A stretch of DNA of 64,000 bases from Clusia tigrina. Lineage: Eukaryota; Arthropoda; Insecta; Diptera; Clusiidae. The stretch lies in contig OV050030.1 of NCBI GenBank assembly GCA_920105625.2, positions 428,140,240 to 428,204,239 on the forward strand, in the 5' to 3' direction. The notes below the pieces were generated by a model. That model was not told the DNA's origin. It saw only the letters and a program-made list of their open reading frames with translations, and made no database searches. The position numbers were made by a program, and so were the translations under genes. Shown here in pieces: positions 36,901 through 51,299 of this stretch. The stretch's first letter is position 1; every line of letters starts with the position of its first letter.

Positions 36901-38230
36901 ATTGAAATCGCATTCCTGAATATTTGAAATATTCTTTCAATTCGTCTCTCGGCGACCACGGAAACTGATTCATGCATCCATCGACAGCATACAAAAAAAA
37001 GTGCCCGCGATCATAGAGCCAAGTATGGCCATATAAGGCGAAAATGCTCGCTGCAGTCAGGCGGGTATATTTAGAGAAATCCACCCCAACAGATGTTTCA
37101 TGTCAGAGATGCCAGTACGGCGTGCCTGACTCTACGGCGTGCTCGAGGCAGTGCGCTTCGTGAATTACAGGCCAACTACAAAAAAGCCAAAAGAAAGGTA
37201 GAAGGCGAACTGCATGAGCGACGAGCTGAGGCGGCCAAATGAAAAGTCAATCGCAATGATCTTGAAAACCCGTGGCAAAAAACGATCCCCCACCAGAGAC
37301 CAGAGCGCGGGCACTGCAAAAAGAAAGCAAAGAATGCAAAAAAATCGGAACGAAGCCGACGGAATAGAACTGAAATATTTTTCACATTTCTCAGCGAATG
37401 TTTACACGCTTCGATGTGTTGTTGTCGGACAGAAGCAGAACCAGAACGAGCGAGAGAGACGGAAGAATGCGAAGGTGGTGAGCAGCCGGATGGGCGGACG
37501 GGCGGACGGGTGGATGGGCGGACGGGCGACAAGTGAAATGAAAAACAACTGCAACAACCACAGCGAAAAGGAACTGAAGAGATCTGTGAAGAAATTTTGG
37601 CGCTCTGCTACTGGGGCCAGAACCGACTGCAAAACACACGCGGCTGAAAAACCACCGAGTGGCCAAAGCCAACACCACCAGCACCAGCACCAGCACCAGC
37701 ATGGTGGGAAGGCAGCTTGGGCGTTAGGAGAGATGGTGGGGACGGCACCAGTACCCCCCGAAATATCCCCATGAACAAATTTCCATTGCAGATATAGAAA
37801 TATTTGTCGCATGAAGAATTACGAAACAATGGAATGGAACTTTCGGAACAGAGCAGGAGAGCAATACCGACGTGGAAGACGCGGCCTAAGGAGCAGACGA
37901 AACAGCAGAACACCGAAGACACGAAAAGAATATTTTAAAAATAATATTCTCGACGCAGCGCAGAGAGACGCACAGTGGAGCCACCCGAGCAGAGATAACA
38001 GCGGCAACAACCACACTGCCCGAGGCAATCTCGTGGGCGATATTTCTGAAAAACATTTTGCGTCGCACCATACAAGTCCGCGTCATACCTCGCACGATAT
38101 TCGCTGTTGTAGATTTCTTCCACATTTTTTCCACTTTTTTTGTTTGAGCATTTTCTTCTTTGTATCGAGTGTGAGGTAATTTTCCATTTTCATTAGCGGG
38201 CTGAAGCACCATTTTCAATGGGGAACGACG
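36900..38230. other. Unique-looking island with long but unsupported open frames
   Basis: The + frame 37214-37774 (186 codons) and the frame 37811-38179 are very basic and low in complexity (CACCAGCACCAG run at 37675-37700, GGGCGGACG run at about 37490-37530). No domain is recognisable and the purine-rich strand explains the openness. Could be an exon of a non-coding RNA or regulatory DNA. Confidence 0.35.
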
Positions 38231-39569
38231 TTACTCAATTTCAGTACTGGGCATAGTGAAAGGAACAGCAACAACAACTGCTGCCACGCCAAAAAAGCAA
38301 CAACAATGCGATAGACCAAAGTTTATTGAATTCGGGAAATAATTTTTGATCTCCGATATGCCCCAAAAAACCGTGCCAGACAAATGCGGATCCAACGCCA
38401 AGAAAATGGATATCCAGCAATGGAGAGAACTGTGTCGAGGCATTATATAAGATGTTTGCTTCGGTGGAATTGCCTCGGACAGCCGCGAGCCGAGTGCCTC
38501 TCGCCAAAACACACTTCAATGGTGCGTTCTTTCTACAATGGATAGAACCACAAATATGGCCACAGTATATACTCTCATGACCCTGCTCCTCCATAAGATC
38601 CCTTCGAGATTGCATGTTTTTGATTCACTTTACATGGTGATGCAACTACACTACCTGGCATTTTACTTTCAGAACTCACTGATCCTGTGAACTAATACCA
38701 TTATAATATATTTCACATAAGGATAGGGTAGGGACGATTTCTAGATGGCGGTTGAAGTGGAATTTTAGTATATCTCTTTCCAGAACATTATTCTATATGC
38801 GAACTGTACAAAGGTCGAAGACACGAATGAGTGTTGGATCCGTGTTGGATCAGTGTTGGATCAGTGTCCCATATAATATTGATATTTTGTCCAATTAACA
38901 TTATCTATAAATAGATCGGTAGCTTGAATTAGATGGTAGAGACTCCATTTACTCTGTCATAATACAATATTCACTCACTTACTATCTTCAGAATAGGGTA
39001 CTTGGGAACTTACAAGAAATCTCGTATGGAAGATCGCCTTCATAATTTTGCCAGTGTCATCACAAAGGGGAGACTATACTAGGACCTGTGCAGCAGAAAT
39101 CTAAAAATTGTCTTCTATTTGGTTAGCTACGAGGCCCACTCTGGAGCACCTTCTAGATAATATTCTAGGAAAATTTAGGAAGTGTCAAAATATTCCATGT
39201 CGTTCACTACAACAGAAAAGAATGTCCTCAGATGTTGAATTAATATTCATCCAGACAATTTTCAGTTTCTTTGAGTTCCAATATCAAATCGAATATTTTC
39301 CTAATCTTCTATCAACACAATTTTTGCGAGCTCTTCAGTGCCACTCTATGAATTGGTGGAAGACATTTTCAACGGCACTGGGAGCAACACAATGTTTTTT
39401 ATGATGGAATAATGAAGTTGTCTACGATGTCTCTGCCAGACATAGCGCTTCCTGTCAGGAGTATCTGAGTTAATTCTATACATTTACTTTATATCCTGTA
39501 ATAGACCCACATTTTCTGTTTGATCCTGTGTGGATTACCGGATACCGGAATGAAACGCTTCGAATGTGA

Positions 39570-40450
39570 AGGACTTGTGAAGGAGGCGTGGTAGGTATGG
39601 ACATATACAGATATGATCAGAATCACTTTCTAAGCAATTTGTCCATCCGTCTGAGGCCACTTTTTCTCTACACCGTTAGAGCTTTCTTACTGAAACTTTG
39701 CGAAAGTATAGTCTGGACAAAGATACAGAACCAGATTGCTATATGGGCCGATTTGGACAAAGACCACGCCTGCCTCCCATATAAGGAAGTTTTTTCACCT
39801 TTTTTAAAATGACTATAACTTTGGTGAGATTGATGGAGTTATAGAGAAGCGGGTCCTACTAAAAACTATGCAAAAAGTGGGCGGTATATATAAACTGCCA
39901 CGCCTACTATTAACAAATTTTCATAACTTAAGATCTGGTAGAGATTTGTGGACGAAATTTTACGGCAAGGAACATGTGGACATTAATTATAAAGCTATCT
40001 GCAAAAAAATTGGGTTGATCAGGGGAAAGACACGCCCACTTTTGATATAAGGAAGTTTCTGGTCTAAAATTAAATTAGCCTACCTATGGTCGTATTGATG
40101 CCACCCGAATAAAAATTGCAGAAATATACATGGGGTCGACAATAGTATGTGTGCAGAATATGGAGATCATAATACGACTGCCACGCCCACAATTAACCAA
40201 AAATCATTACTAGGTTCCTATTAAAGATTTTTCAACGAAATTTCACAGGAAGGTTGCGGGTACTAACATTAAACACCACACAAAAAATGGGCGTGTTATT
40301 TTTACAGCCACGCCCACTATTGACATATTATTATAAGTTAGGACCTATACAATATTTTTGGACGAAATTATTTATTAGTGCGTATATGGACCCTACAAAG
40401 CCATACACAAGGAATGGAGTCGATCCGGAGAAGGCCACGCCTCCCTCTAA
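39570..40450. repeat. Diverged tandem array with recurring CCACGCC blocks
   Basis: CCACGCC (or ACACGCC) recurs at about 39764, 39898, 40030, 40181, 40318 and 40435, spaced about 117-151 bp. It is often followed by CTATTAACA or CTTTTGATATAAGGAAG, with GGACGAAATTT nearby. The start, AAGGAGGCGTGGTAGGTATG (39580), matches 794-813 (AAGGAGGCGTGGCAGATATG). It resembles the internal repeats of a decayed transposable element; the family is not recognised. Confidence 0.75.
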
Positions 40451-40599
40451 TATAATCAATTCAAGGTACCCCAACGAAAATTACCGTAGATGTCCTCCTA
40501 ATGATGATTTATGAAGAAAACATCCCCATTATTGAACTCGCACGCACAAGGAAAGGTAAAGAGTATTTCGAAGTCGGTCTAACCTAACTTCAGACTTCT

Positions 40600-41442
40600 G
40601 TACTCGTTTTCTATTGCTAATAATGCTTTTAAAGTATGTCCTTGGGTGGAACTCAGCCTTCTAAGCTATCTTGAGAAACAATTTCTTTGCTACCCTCTCC
40701 TTTTCTTGTCACAAAAAGTGCAGGGTCCAGTGTCCCGTTAAGACACTAACTACGGAACCAATACTCAGTCCTTGAGCGCTTGCCATTTAAAGCTGGCCAG
40801 GCTTGTGTCGCTATTTTGCTTCCTGTACCTTCAGACCAGCGCCTGCCCGCTGTTTCTAAGGATATTGTATTTATTAAGAACTTACATGTGGCAATAGGAA
40901 TACCTAGGTATCTGGTTCAATCGGTATGGTAGTATCCTCACGGGCAAGTTCATCCGTTTTACAGTTTCCTGGAATATCCCTGTGGCCGGGAACCCATCAC
41001 AGATGCAGACGGGTGTGCTTAGCCATCTCATCTGAAGATTTTCGGCAGCTCTTGACGGCTTTTGAGGGGTTAATACCCAAATCGAGGGAGCGGAAAACTG
41101 CTTGGCTAGATAGAATACAAATATATTGTCCAGATATCTTCTTCTTCTTTAGCTTAGACAGTGCTGCCTCTATAGTCGCGACCTGAGCCTGGAAAACACG
41201 CAGTGGTCAGGCAGCCTAAAGGACATGTTTATGTCCAACTCATCTGAGAATACACCACCCCCCACCCTACTCTGTAATTTGGATATATCTGAGTAGATGT
41301 GAATCCCTTTTTCATGAGGGGGGATACCATCCTTCCATACGTCCCTGAAGGAACGGAGGTCCTGCACCTGCATTGAAGGCATAAATTGGTGTGATTTCTT
41401 TGTGATTATTTTGTCATTACCGATTGCAGGAGAACTGAACAC
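40600..41442 (-). mobile_element. Non-LTR retrotransposon fragment, RNase H and C-terminal part
   Basis: Read on the minus strand from 41442 downward: HIYSDISKLQSRVGGGVF, then after one frameshift near 41200 QVATIEAALSKL, ICILSSQAVF, LHLWWVPGHRDIPGN and TDELARED. The frame stops at 40904-40906. Recognisable family sequence continues below it (IPIATCKFL, then LNGTLDPALF in another frame). This is the RNase H fold of an RNase H-bearing non-LTR element, 5' truncated and decayed. It is diverged from the + strand element at 56.6 kb. Confidence 0.85.
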
Positions 41443-42099
41443 GTTTAATACTGTACGTCTTTGGTAGGAGTCAGAATCGGACTCGGAGTCACATAAAACA
41501 TTCCTTTTTAAAGAAGTCGGAGTCCTATCAAAGCTTCCTTATTAAAGAAGACGGAGTCATATGAAACCTTCCTTATGAAAGAAAACGGAGTCGTACCATT
41601 TTGCGTCGACTTCGCAGTCATGCGTAAATGACTCTTGGAATAATTGGATGGATTTATTATAATCAGTTTATTTTTCATCCAGAACATAATTTTTCTTTTT
41701 AAGGACCAATAAAATCCTTTAAATACACTTGTTTTGTTTTGTAAAGTACCCAATCGACCCCACATCGACATATTAACACACATATAAGAAAAGGAAATAT
41801 CGAGACTTCCATCGAAAATTGATATTTAATTGGGTGTTTTATCACTTCCTGTGAGATTCCCATCATTTACTATAACCCTATCGAGAAGTTGTTCCAGACT
41901 CGCACCTAACCCAATGTGACTCAGTTTTAGCTTTCTTCTGCATCCCAGTTTTTGTGTTGATACGGGTGAAATTTCCACGGCGATCTGTCCCATAAAATTT
42001 ATGCCGAACCATTCCAAGCTCCAAAGTGTCCGAAGCCACAACTGTGTCCTATTTTCAGGAATATTTGAAACGTTTTCATTCAAGCCAAATTTCTAAACT

Positions 42100-44100
42100 G
42101 TTACTCTCTGTTTCAGCACTCTCGTAGTTTCAGACGATGTTCCACTTTATTCATGAATACAAGTTTCTTCTTGCTTTGAAGTGCCTCTGGTGGATGATTG
42201 CTTTGCAGGATCTTCCTCGGATCTGCTGGAGTGCTTGGCATATGTTTTCTTTTATCACTCGTTCTGCGTTTTTTCTTGGCATTACACTTCAATTGACAAA
42301 ATAATGCCCAAAGCCATTTAGTCAGGACGCGGACGCAAACAACCGCCAACAACAACAACGCCAGCAGCAACGCAGTCAGAAAGGCGGCAGCGGCGTGGTG
42401 CGCTTTGTTGACTTTGTCGTTTAATATAAAAATAACGCCATTTCGCCGCATCGAATTGACAAAATTGCTAAATCAGAATTTAATAAAATCTCCAACACAA
42501 ACAAAACCACACCCACATCCTCACAGAGGCGCAGGCACACAGGGACACACAAATTGGTTGATTCTAATAAGCCGACATGCTTGGCCAAGGATATTTTGTT
42601 AAAGCACGTGCAACAATTGGCACGACTAAAGAGATCCATTTACGAGGCAAATTGAAATTTTATTGACTCACACAAATCAAAGCTCAGCGCTGCCAGGACA
42701 TTTACGCACACGTCCTTAAGCAAATAAGCACAACAACCACGCAGGCTGCAGCACTCGGCTGAGGAGGCGACTGTCAAAGTGTTTCGTCCTTTGCGCTTTT
42801 AGCCGTTGCACGCCTCACTGGCGCTCTCTTGCTACCCGTGATATTTTCACAGCGCAACACGGATTGTTGGACCATTTATCCTTTCCACCCTCGCAGGCAA
42901 CAACAACACCAATGATGAACAAACGAAACGCTTTGTGTGCCGGGTCCTTTGTATGCGCGGGTGTGTGTGTCAAGTGAGTTTAAGGAATTTTTATTAAGTT
43001 GCAATTCGGTGTTAACGGAGTTCATGAATGAGCGGCATTTTGGGATTGCGGGGGTGTGCGTTCATGTGTCAGTTTAGAAGGGATTACGTTACATGCTTCC
43101 ATGCTAGGAGTAAGTGTGAAATTTGTAGGCTAATTACGGCCAATTTGGCGACAGCAGCAGGAATTATGTGAACATTTTGAGGCAAAAGGGAAGGAATTTT
43201 GAAACTAAAAGGGAAGAAAGGGGTAGCAGGGTAGCAGACGGTCGCAATTAGAAGAGAATTAGAAGAGCAGGTGGAAGAGTTCGAAGAGCAGGTGGAAGAA
43301 GATGCATGAGTGCAGAGGAAGAATATTTTGTCTGTTTGCCACGAGCTTTGTCTGGTCAGTTTCTAGCATTTCTGCACCTACGAATTCCAAAAGGACCAAC
43401 AGGAGGAACTCAGCATGTGCACTGATTGCCCACAAATCCCATGAACCCCTGACAAATGTGAAAACAATTGCAAATCTCCTTTTAAGTGATTGCCCGCACT
43501 ACACCCTCGCATTGTCAGTGTACACTCCTAATCCCAACCCAATGTTCTGCTTGTTTATGCCTCTGGACAAATTAGTGTGGTCCCCTCTCAGTAGCTGACT
43601 GCACTTCTATTCACGCTCCCTTATTGCGTGGTCCTGTCAGTGGATGTGGCCAAAGGACATTTGTGCGCATACATAAACAGGGCATCCCTCGCAGGCTGTG
43701 CCGCTGACGCGTGTGAATTGCATACAAACAATTAACAAAGGACAAATCGAAAATTCAATTAAATGCCCGCACTCTGCCATTCACACATCGGACTCGGCAA
43801 CTGATGTATTTGTGCAGGATAATCGCGTGCGCTGCACTCCAACATTGCACGGCAAACAATGCATTAGCTGCGTTAAGCTCGGCGTGCGAAAAGGGTTATC
43901 CCGGCGCAGATTGGCATTGTCCACGCGAGGGCGGCGACTAATTGGCCTACTTACAATTAGTGGCATTGTGCGGAGCGGATTACTGACCGCTGTCCATTTC
44001 AGTAGCCAGCAGCAGCGTCTGCGGTGGACAATCGCCAAATTCAAGGAATGCCAACTGTCCACTGCCACACCGGCTGGCAAATCCATTGTCAAGTGATGAT
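42100..44100. other. Unique-looking island upstream of Act57B
   Basis: GC-richer sequence with CAACAACAACGCCAGCAGC near 42347, and a 22-bp duplication GAAGAGCAGGTGGAAGA at 43264-43302. The frame 43698-44096 lacks any known motif. Candidate regulatory DNA. Confidence 0.35.
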
Positions 44101-47100
44101 AGGATTGGGGTCTAGAAAGAAACGTCTGCGAACAATAAACTCCGAATGCGAAGGAGAGAGTTCTTCAAGAATGCAGTTGGTGACCCAACGTTCCCACTGA
44201 GCAACTTGTGACTAAGACATTAATTCTTCACACCTCTGAACACAGAAATAAGTGAGTGTCTAAGGTGATTGGAGAGAATCAAGGCGGGTTCATTGCTTTC
44301 AGCACTGATGCAATCAGCTGCAAAAGTACATCAATCACAAAGTGGAAAATAGTATAAGGACATAAATTCTGATACATCCGTTTTGCGGCTCAGAACATAA
44401 GTAGCAAACTCTCCAAACAACAAAACTAAAGGAGACTGCGTAGAATGGCACCTCAACGGGGTGAATTCAATATGTGCAATCACCAGGTTGAAGGGAAGCA
44501 TGGCGGGGTGTTCAAGCAGATGAATGTGTCTAATAGAACCCCAATCCGAAGAGCTTCCAGTTTGCTGAGTGGAAAACCAACCAGACACCAAAATGTTCAA
44601 GTCAGAGTGCGAATAATTCGAGTCATCCAAATGGGATCTGAGGTGGAATTTCTCTGAGAAGATATGTAACTAAAATGATCTCTTAAATGGGGAACTCCAA
44701 CGATATCTTAAATGAGGAACTCCAGAATCTCTCGGGGTTTCTCAAAAAGTCAACTGTTTGCAATGATAGTTTTCTATTCTCATAGCCCCGCAACCCAATT
44801 GGAGGGTAATAGTACTATAATGGCTCTCCATTATCCATAGTAGTTTATTTCCTTATAGAACATCATATTTTGCTACTGATTAATTGGATTAGATGAAAGA
44901 CTTTGATTTCCGAGACTATAGTCTCTCAAATTATTTTAAAAGACACTACAAAAATCTGGCACACTAATGACACCGCTTTAGAGATTCAACAAGGTCTGAA
45001 GGCAGAAACAGTCTCCGCCGTAAAGAGCACTGACTGATTAAGGTCCAATGATATAATTGGGCAGCGCTGCCATCTCAGTTAATCGGGAACTTGGACCCAG
45101 AACTGGATATCAGGAGATGACAGTAACGAATTGGCAGCAATAGTTAGATTCAAAGAGTATAATAAGCGAAACTAAGTTGATATTCTTTTCAGACATTCTG
45201 AAAAGCTAAAAATAACCAGAAACATCCAAAGATGAAAGCTAATCAATCAAAACATTCTTGAATGATACCGACAATATCGATGTGCCCTTAAATTGAATAC
45301 TGACGAAGCACCGAACCTAGAAAAGTTGCAACTAATCAAATGGGGGTATGGAAAAGTCGTCATTGATCTTGTTTGAATGTTTATAACGGAGCACAATCAT
45401 TATTCCCGAGAGTTAAAAGATCTTCAAGAGATTATTGATAACTTACTCTCAGATTCTCAGAAACGGTCATGGACATAAGAGCTATCTCTCGATAAAGGTA
45501 ACTAAATGCATCATCAGGCTGATAGTAAATGATCTCAGCAATTGGAATTGGACACCACTTGAACCCAGCTAAGCTGGAATAATGACAGAAAGCTGATCAG
45601 TAGTGAACTCAAAAAAACAAACTGAGATTGGACCACTTCATAGTCCATTAGGAACTCTGAGCGATTCAGTAATTATACGAAACGTGATTTATCCAGAGAA
45701 TAAAATGGAGGGGATGGGTAGGTTTCTATAATCTGAGTTTCATGAAATACAACTGGGTAGAAGAAGAGGACTATAGTGAACTAAATCTGACAAAATTGTG
45801 CTAGGAAAGTGGACAGTCTCTGACTTCTGGGATTAGTCTACAAAATAATGTGTTATGAGAAGAATATGACGCAATTTACCCATTGTAGATAGCCCGGAAA
45901 CCTCTAAGAAATGACGATTATTCAGCGATTGGCACATATCCTCATAGTCTGAAAGTATTTAGTATAAGGTTAATAGTAAAATACCCTTGAAAGGTCCTGG
46001 TTACACAATTTCGAAATTGGAATAATCGCTTCGAACTGGACCTAAGTTATCTAAATAGTAATATACAGAAGCAAATACAGCGAAGATGTGGCAAGCATTG
46101 TAAAATGAATCCAGAATTGGTTCACATAAACACGATGTAAGCACACCCCTCCCCTCCCGTCCCTGGGTACATTTGAGTACATCGATTCAGAGCGTACGAC
46201 ACCCTTTTAAACAGTTTAATAATAAGAGGAACTTCGTTTTGTTTTGATTGCTGCGCTGCACTTAAGCGTAAACACACACGCCCAACCACACACATGCACA
46301 ACCACACACACACACACACGTGCTAGTACGCTGCCACACGTACACGGTATGCGCAGACAAAATGCCACGCAGTGCATGCCTCACAGAAACCAGCTGTGGG
46401 GGCGCATCAATTTCGGCGGATTGCAGGCGTAAAAAGTAGTTCAGGTCAAAATGTAAACAGAGCATGTGCGCTTCATCAAGGGAGCCATAAAATCCACAAC
46501 GAATCTCGGTACATGGAGTTATATTTTTAGACAATCGTTTTTATGCTTTGATGGCGTAGGCGGATACTTGTTCTCAAATGACCAAGAATACCAAAACAAT
46601 GCAAGGTTGTTGGAATCAAAATACTTGGGCACTGCCTCTGAAGCACTCAGATAGATAATCGAAAATCTAGTGTGGAGAATAATGCTGATGTACTTCAACT
46701 GGTCCCAAATAGCAGTAGGGAAAGATAACCCTTTGGATCAGTTAATGATGTTGTGTCCTGTAAATATCCATAATTAGTTTGGGGACACCTCTCTCCACCT
46801 TCTCTAAGGAGATTGTCTCCCATTCCGTACCATACACAATAGCATGGATTGTTCGCCATTGTCCACCTACGGAAAACTCCCTTCAATACCATAAACTGGC
46901 TGCATTTTATTTCGGCGTTTAAAGTCCTTCTTGTATACCCTTCTCTTTGGATTTATCAGCATAGCTATCAACCGTAATTCTATATAAATCGAGTGGAAAT
47001 TACTTATTGCAAATGCTATTAAAAAATAATCCTTAAAATCACAGATATTTAATTCCCAATCTTGGATATGCTGCCCACCACTTGGCGTCATAATTCGACA

Positions 47101-47190
47101 ATCGTTGACCCAATTTTCCCCTGCAATGCTGCCTTGGCTCAACATGCTTGGCGGGCATTAATATAAGAAAAACTCATACACATTGATATA
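44100..47190. other. AT-rich, gene-free stretch
   Basis: Dense stops in all frames from 44.7 to 46.1 kb. A small unique patch with CA runs lies at 46250-46440. A minus frame at 46867-47145 resembles nothing I recognise. Likely old mobile DNA. Confidence 0.4.
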
Positions 47191-48819
47191 ATTATATATA
47201 TATGTGTGTGTGTGTGTGTGAGTGTGTATGTCCACAGATGTATTTGGGATATTCCCAATCGTTTAACATTGCTTGCAGCCAGCTTTCTGGCCACTTCGCC
47301 GCAGGGATGCTAAATAGCCTTGCCTTGCAAATGTGTTCGTGCAAACGATTTCCTCAGCAAAGAATTCGCACCCCCTTTCGCGGAGTCTGAAACTTGATGC
47401 AGTTCTCAGCCAGTCTGTCATTTTCCCATGTTTATGTGTTCCCATTACACATGCAGCAATCAGCCTGAGATTCTTCGGGATTTCAGAATCAGAGCGAGAA
47501 AACGTAAACATGCCCCACTTAGCAGCCGCAGTCCGAAAATACCACAGAACGTCCCATTCCAGACGCATCCCTGCCAAGCAAAACCCAAAATTCCCAACTC
47601 GAAAACTGCTCAAAGTCTCCAGGGTGAGGGCGCGTCGTTGGCATAAGGAGCCGATTACAGGAAATTAAGTAATCCTGCGCTGCGGTTTGTGGCTCATGCC
47701 AGCGAGCCAGCGAACCTGCTGGCACTGGTGCTGGTGCAACATACTCTCGCGGGCACATAAACACCAGCAAGCGGCCCGAGGAATGCGCTTGGAGAGCGAG
47801 CGTCGAGATATCGAAATGTGTATCGAAATATGAAAAAGCAGAACGCTGAGGAAAATGTGTGCGAGTAAAAATAAACAAACGACTCAATTTAGCGCAGGAG
47901 GAGGCGGCATGGTGCAGATGACCAAAAATAGAAGTGTTTAGCGTCGGGTGGGCCAGCGGGTAGGCAGGCAGGCAGGCAGGCAGCGAGCAGGCGAGCACAC
48001 ACATATCCTACGTAATGATCAAACAATGTGACTCCATGGACGAGGGGGCAACAGTCGAGGGGTGGCTACGCCGAGAACGAGCGTAAGGAAAATATTCACG
48101 AATTATGAAAAATCGAAAATAGAAAATAGAAAAACAAATTCATAAAAAGCAGCAACAACAACAGCGAAAGCAATCGACACGAATAACACGGAGCACACAC
48201 ACACACACGCACACCCAAATGAACTCATTCACACACACACATGTGAGAACGCTTTTCCTAATCCCCCACGACCTAAAAAAAAGGCAAAGCAAACAAACAA
48301 ACAGCGCCAGCGCGAGCGAAAACTACTGCAACAACCACAACAACAACAACAACGCCAGCCACGGCGCAGAACTGCTGCTCTGCTCAGCGGCGAACAACGT
48401 TGGGAGCAGCCAGAAGCCAGCAACCAGCAGCCACAGCCACAGCCAGCCTTGCCATATACGGCACTTTTGGACCGACCCGATCGATCAGCACGGACGGACG
48501 CGCAGCATCTGCTGCCGATCGCACGCTGCCGCTGCCACCGCCGGTGCTCCGTCTCGCTCTTGAGCGCTGCCTTTTCCAAATACACTTGAAAGAACACTGA
48601 ACAGTGCTGTGCCGCGACGGCGTGTCTATTTTTAACACCGCAAACGCGGCCGCGAGCGCCGAAGGTGTTGCCGATGGTGGCGCTGTTGGCACTGTTGGCG
48701 CTGTTGGAGGACGCGGCGGCGGCGCGGGTGGTGCGGGCGGCGCTGTTTCGATGCTGATGCTGCGGAATTTTGGATTCTGTAGGAATCCGACATGAGTGAG
48801 CGTTCTCTCGGTGGGGCCG
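47190..48819 (+). other. Act57B upstream region, unique and GC-richer
   Basis: No gene is seen. It holds a GT microsatellite (about 47202-47220), CA runs (about 48195-48240), CAACAA/CAGCAA runs, a GCAG run near 47966, and a GGCGGC-rich patch (48690-48750). The MEF2 site at 48626 lies here. Several open frames on both strands are products of these simple repeats. Probably muscle regulatory DNA. Confidence 0.5.
48626..48635 (+). promoter_or_regulatory. MEF2-consensus site upstream of Act57B
   Basis: CTATTTTTAA fits the MEF2 consensus YTAWWWWTAR. It lies about 220 bp upstream of the inferred transcription start. In Drosophila, Act57B is a known direct target of MEF2 through a promoter-proximal site, so conservation of that input is likely but inferred. 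Confidence 0.6.
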
Positions 48820-48860
48820 TATAAAACCGAACCACCAGGGCTAAGCCACTTTAGTCAGTC
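48820..48860 (+). promoter_or_regulatory. Act57B: Act57B core promoter: TATA box and initiator region
   Basis: TATAAAA at 48820-48826 lies about 30-37 bp before an initiator-like TTAGTCAGTCAGTT (48851-48864). That spacing is normal for a fly TATA promoter. It implies a 5'UTR of about 100 nt before the ATG at 48954. The exact start nucleotide is inferred. Confidence 0.8.
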
Positions 48861-48953
48861 AGTTGTGTTCCAAAGCGTACAGGACACATTTGCCGTAATT
48901 CTTTATATTTTATTTGTTCGTGGTACCGTTGAAATACACAAAACTTAATCAAA

Positions 48954-50725
<1,772 letters not shown>

Positions 50726-51270
50726 GCAATTACACCCACACACACCTGTGCGCTGGGGTGATTGTGTGCCTGATGATTGCTCTCGCAGTCGTCATGCGCA
50801 CGCACACCATCCACAGACAACACCAACACCTACACCTACACCAACACCAACACCATACGCCTTCAGAGATGCCCGCCCATTTGTTCTGAATGAATGTCAA
50901 CCAATCAATGAGGCCAAACTCGATCCTTGGTTCCAGATTATTTTTTTACGACTGAACCCACACTCTGTAAACCCCCTTACAGCTTCTGTTCCTTTGGTTT
51001 TTGTTTTTGTTTTTGCATTTGTTTTTGTTTTCCTACTCGTAGCTTCCGTTCCGTTCTTCAGTGTCGGGATTTGTCTTCTACACTTCCTCAGAACTTGATT
51101 GATTTTCTTTAGATAGAGCTTAAATAATAAATTATCAATTATTTTAAGGGGTTTTTTGCCACATGTAAAATAATCTAAAAAACGATTTCTTATGTAATTT
51201 TAATTAAAAAAAAAACAAAAAAAAAACAACAACTCGCCATTATTTATGAATAAAACAAGATTTTAGATAT
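50726..51270 (+). terminator. Act57B: Act57B 3'UTR with two poly(A) signals
   Basis: Non-coding sequence with CA-rich and TTTTTG-rich runs follows the stop. AATAAA occurs at 51126-51131 and again at 51249-51254. A-rich tracts lie at about 51205-51230. Two signals suggest alternative 3' ends, which is inferred. Confidence 0.65.
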
Positions 51271-51299
51271 ACACGTTTAAAGGAGTATCTTTTGCGATA

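Noticed and set aside
43698..44096. 132-codon plus-strand frame
   Set aside because: No recognisable motif; composition like the neighbouring non-coding island.
47925..47935. CCAAAAATAG, MEF2/SRF-like
   Set aside because: Fails the TAR half of the MEF2 consensus and is not a CArG box.
47519..48004. 161-codon minus-strand frame upstream of Act57B
   Set aside because: Starts in the GCAG simple repeat and has no family resemblance.
48219..48597. Overlapping Cys/Ser-rich frames on both strands next to the Act57B promoter
   Set aside because: Generated by CAACAA and CAGCCA runs.
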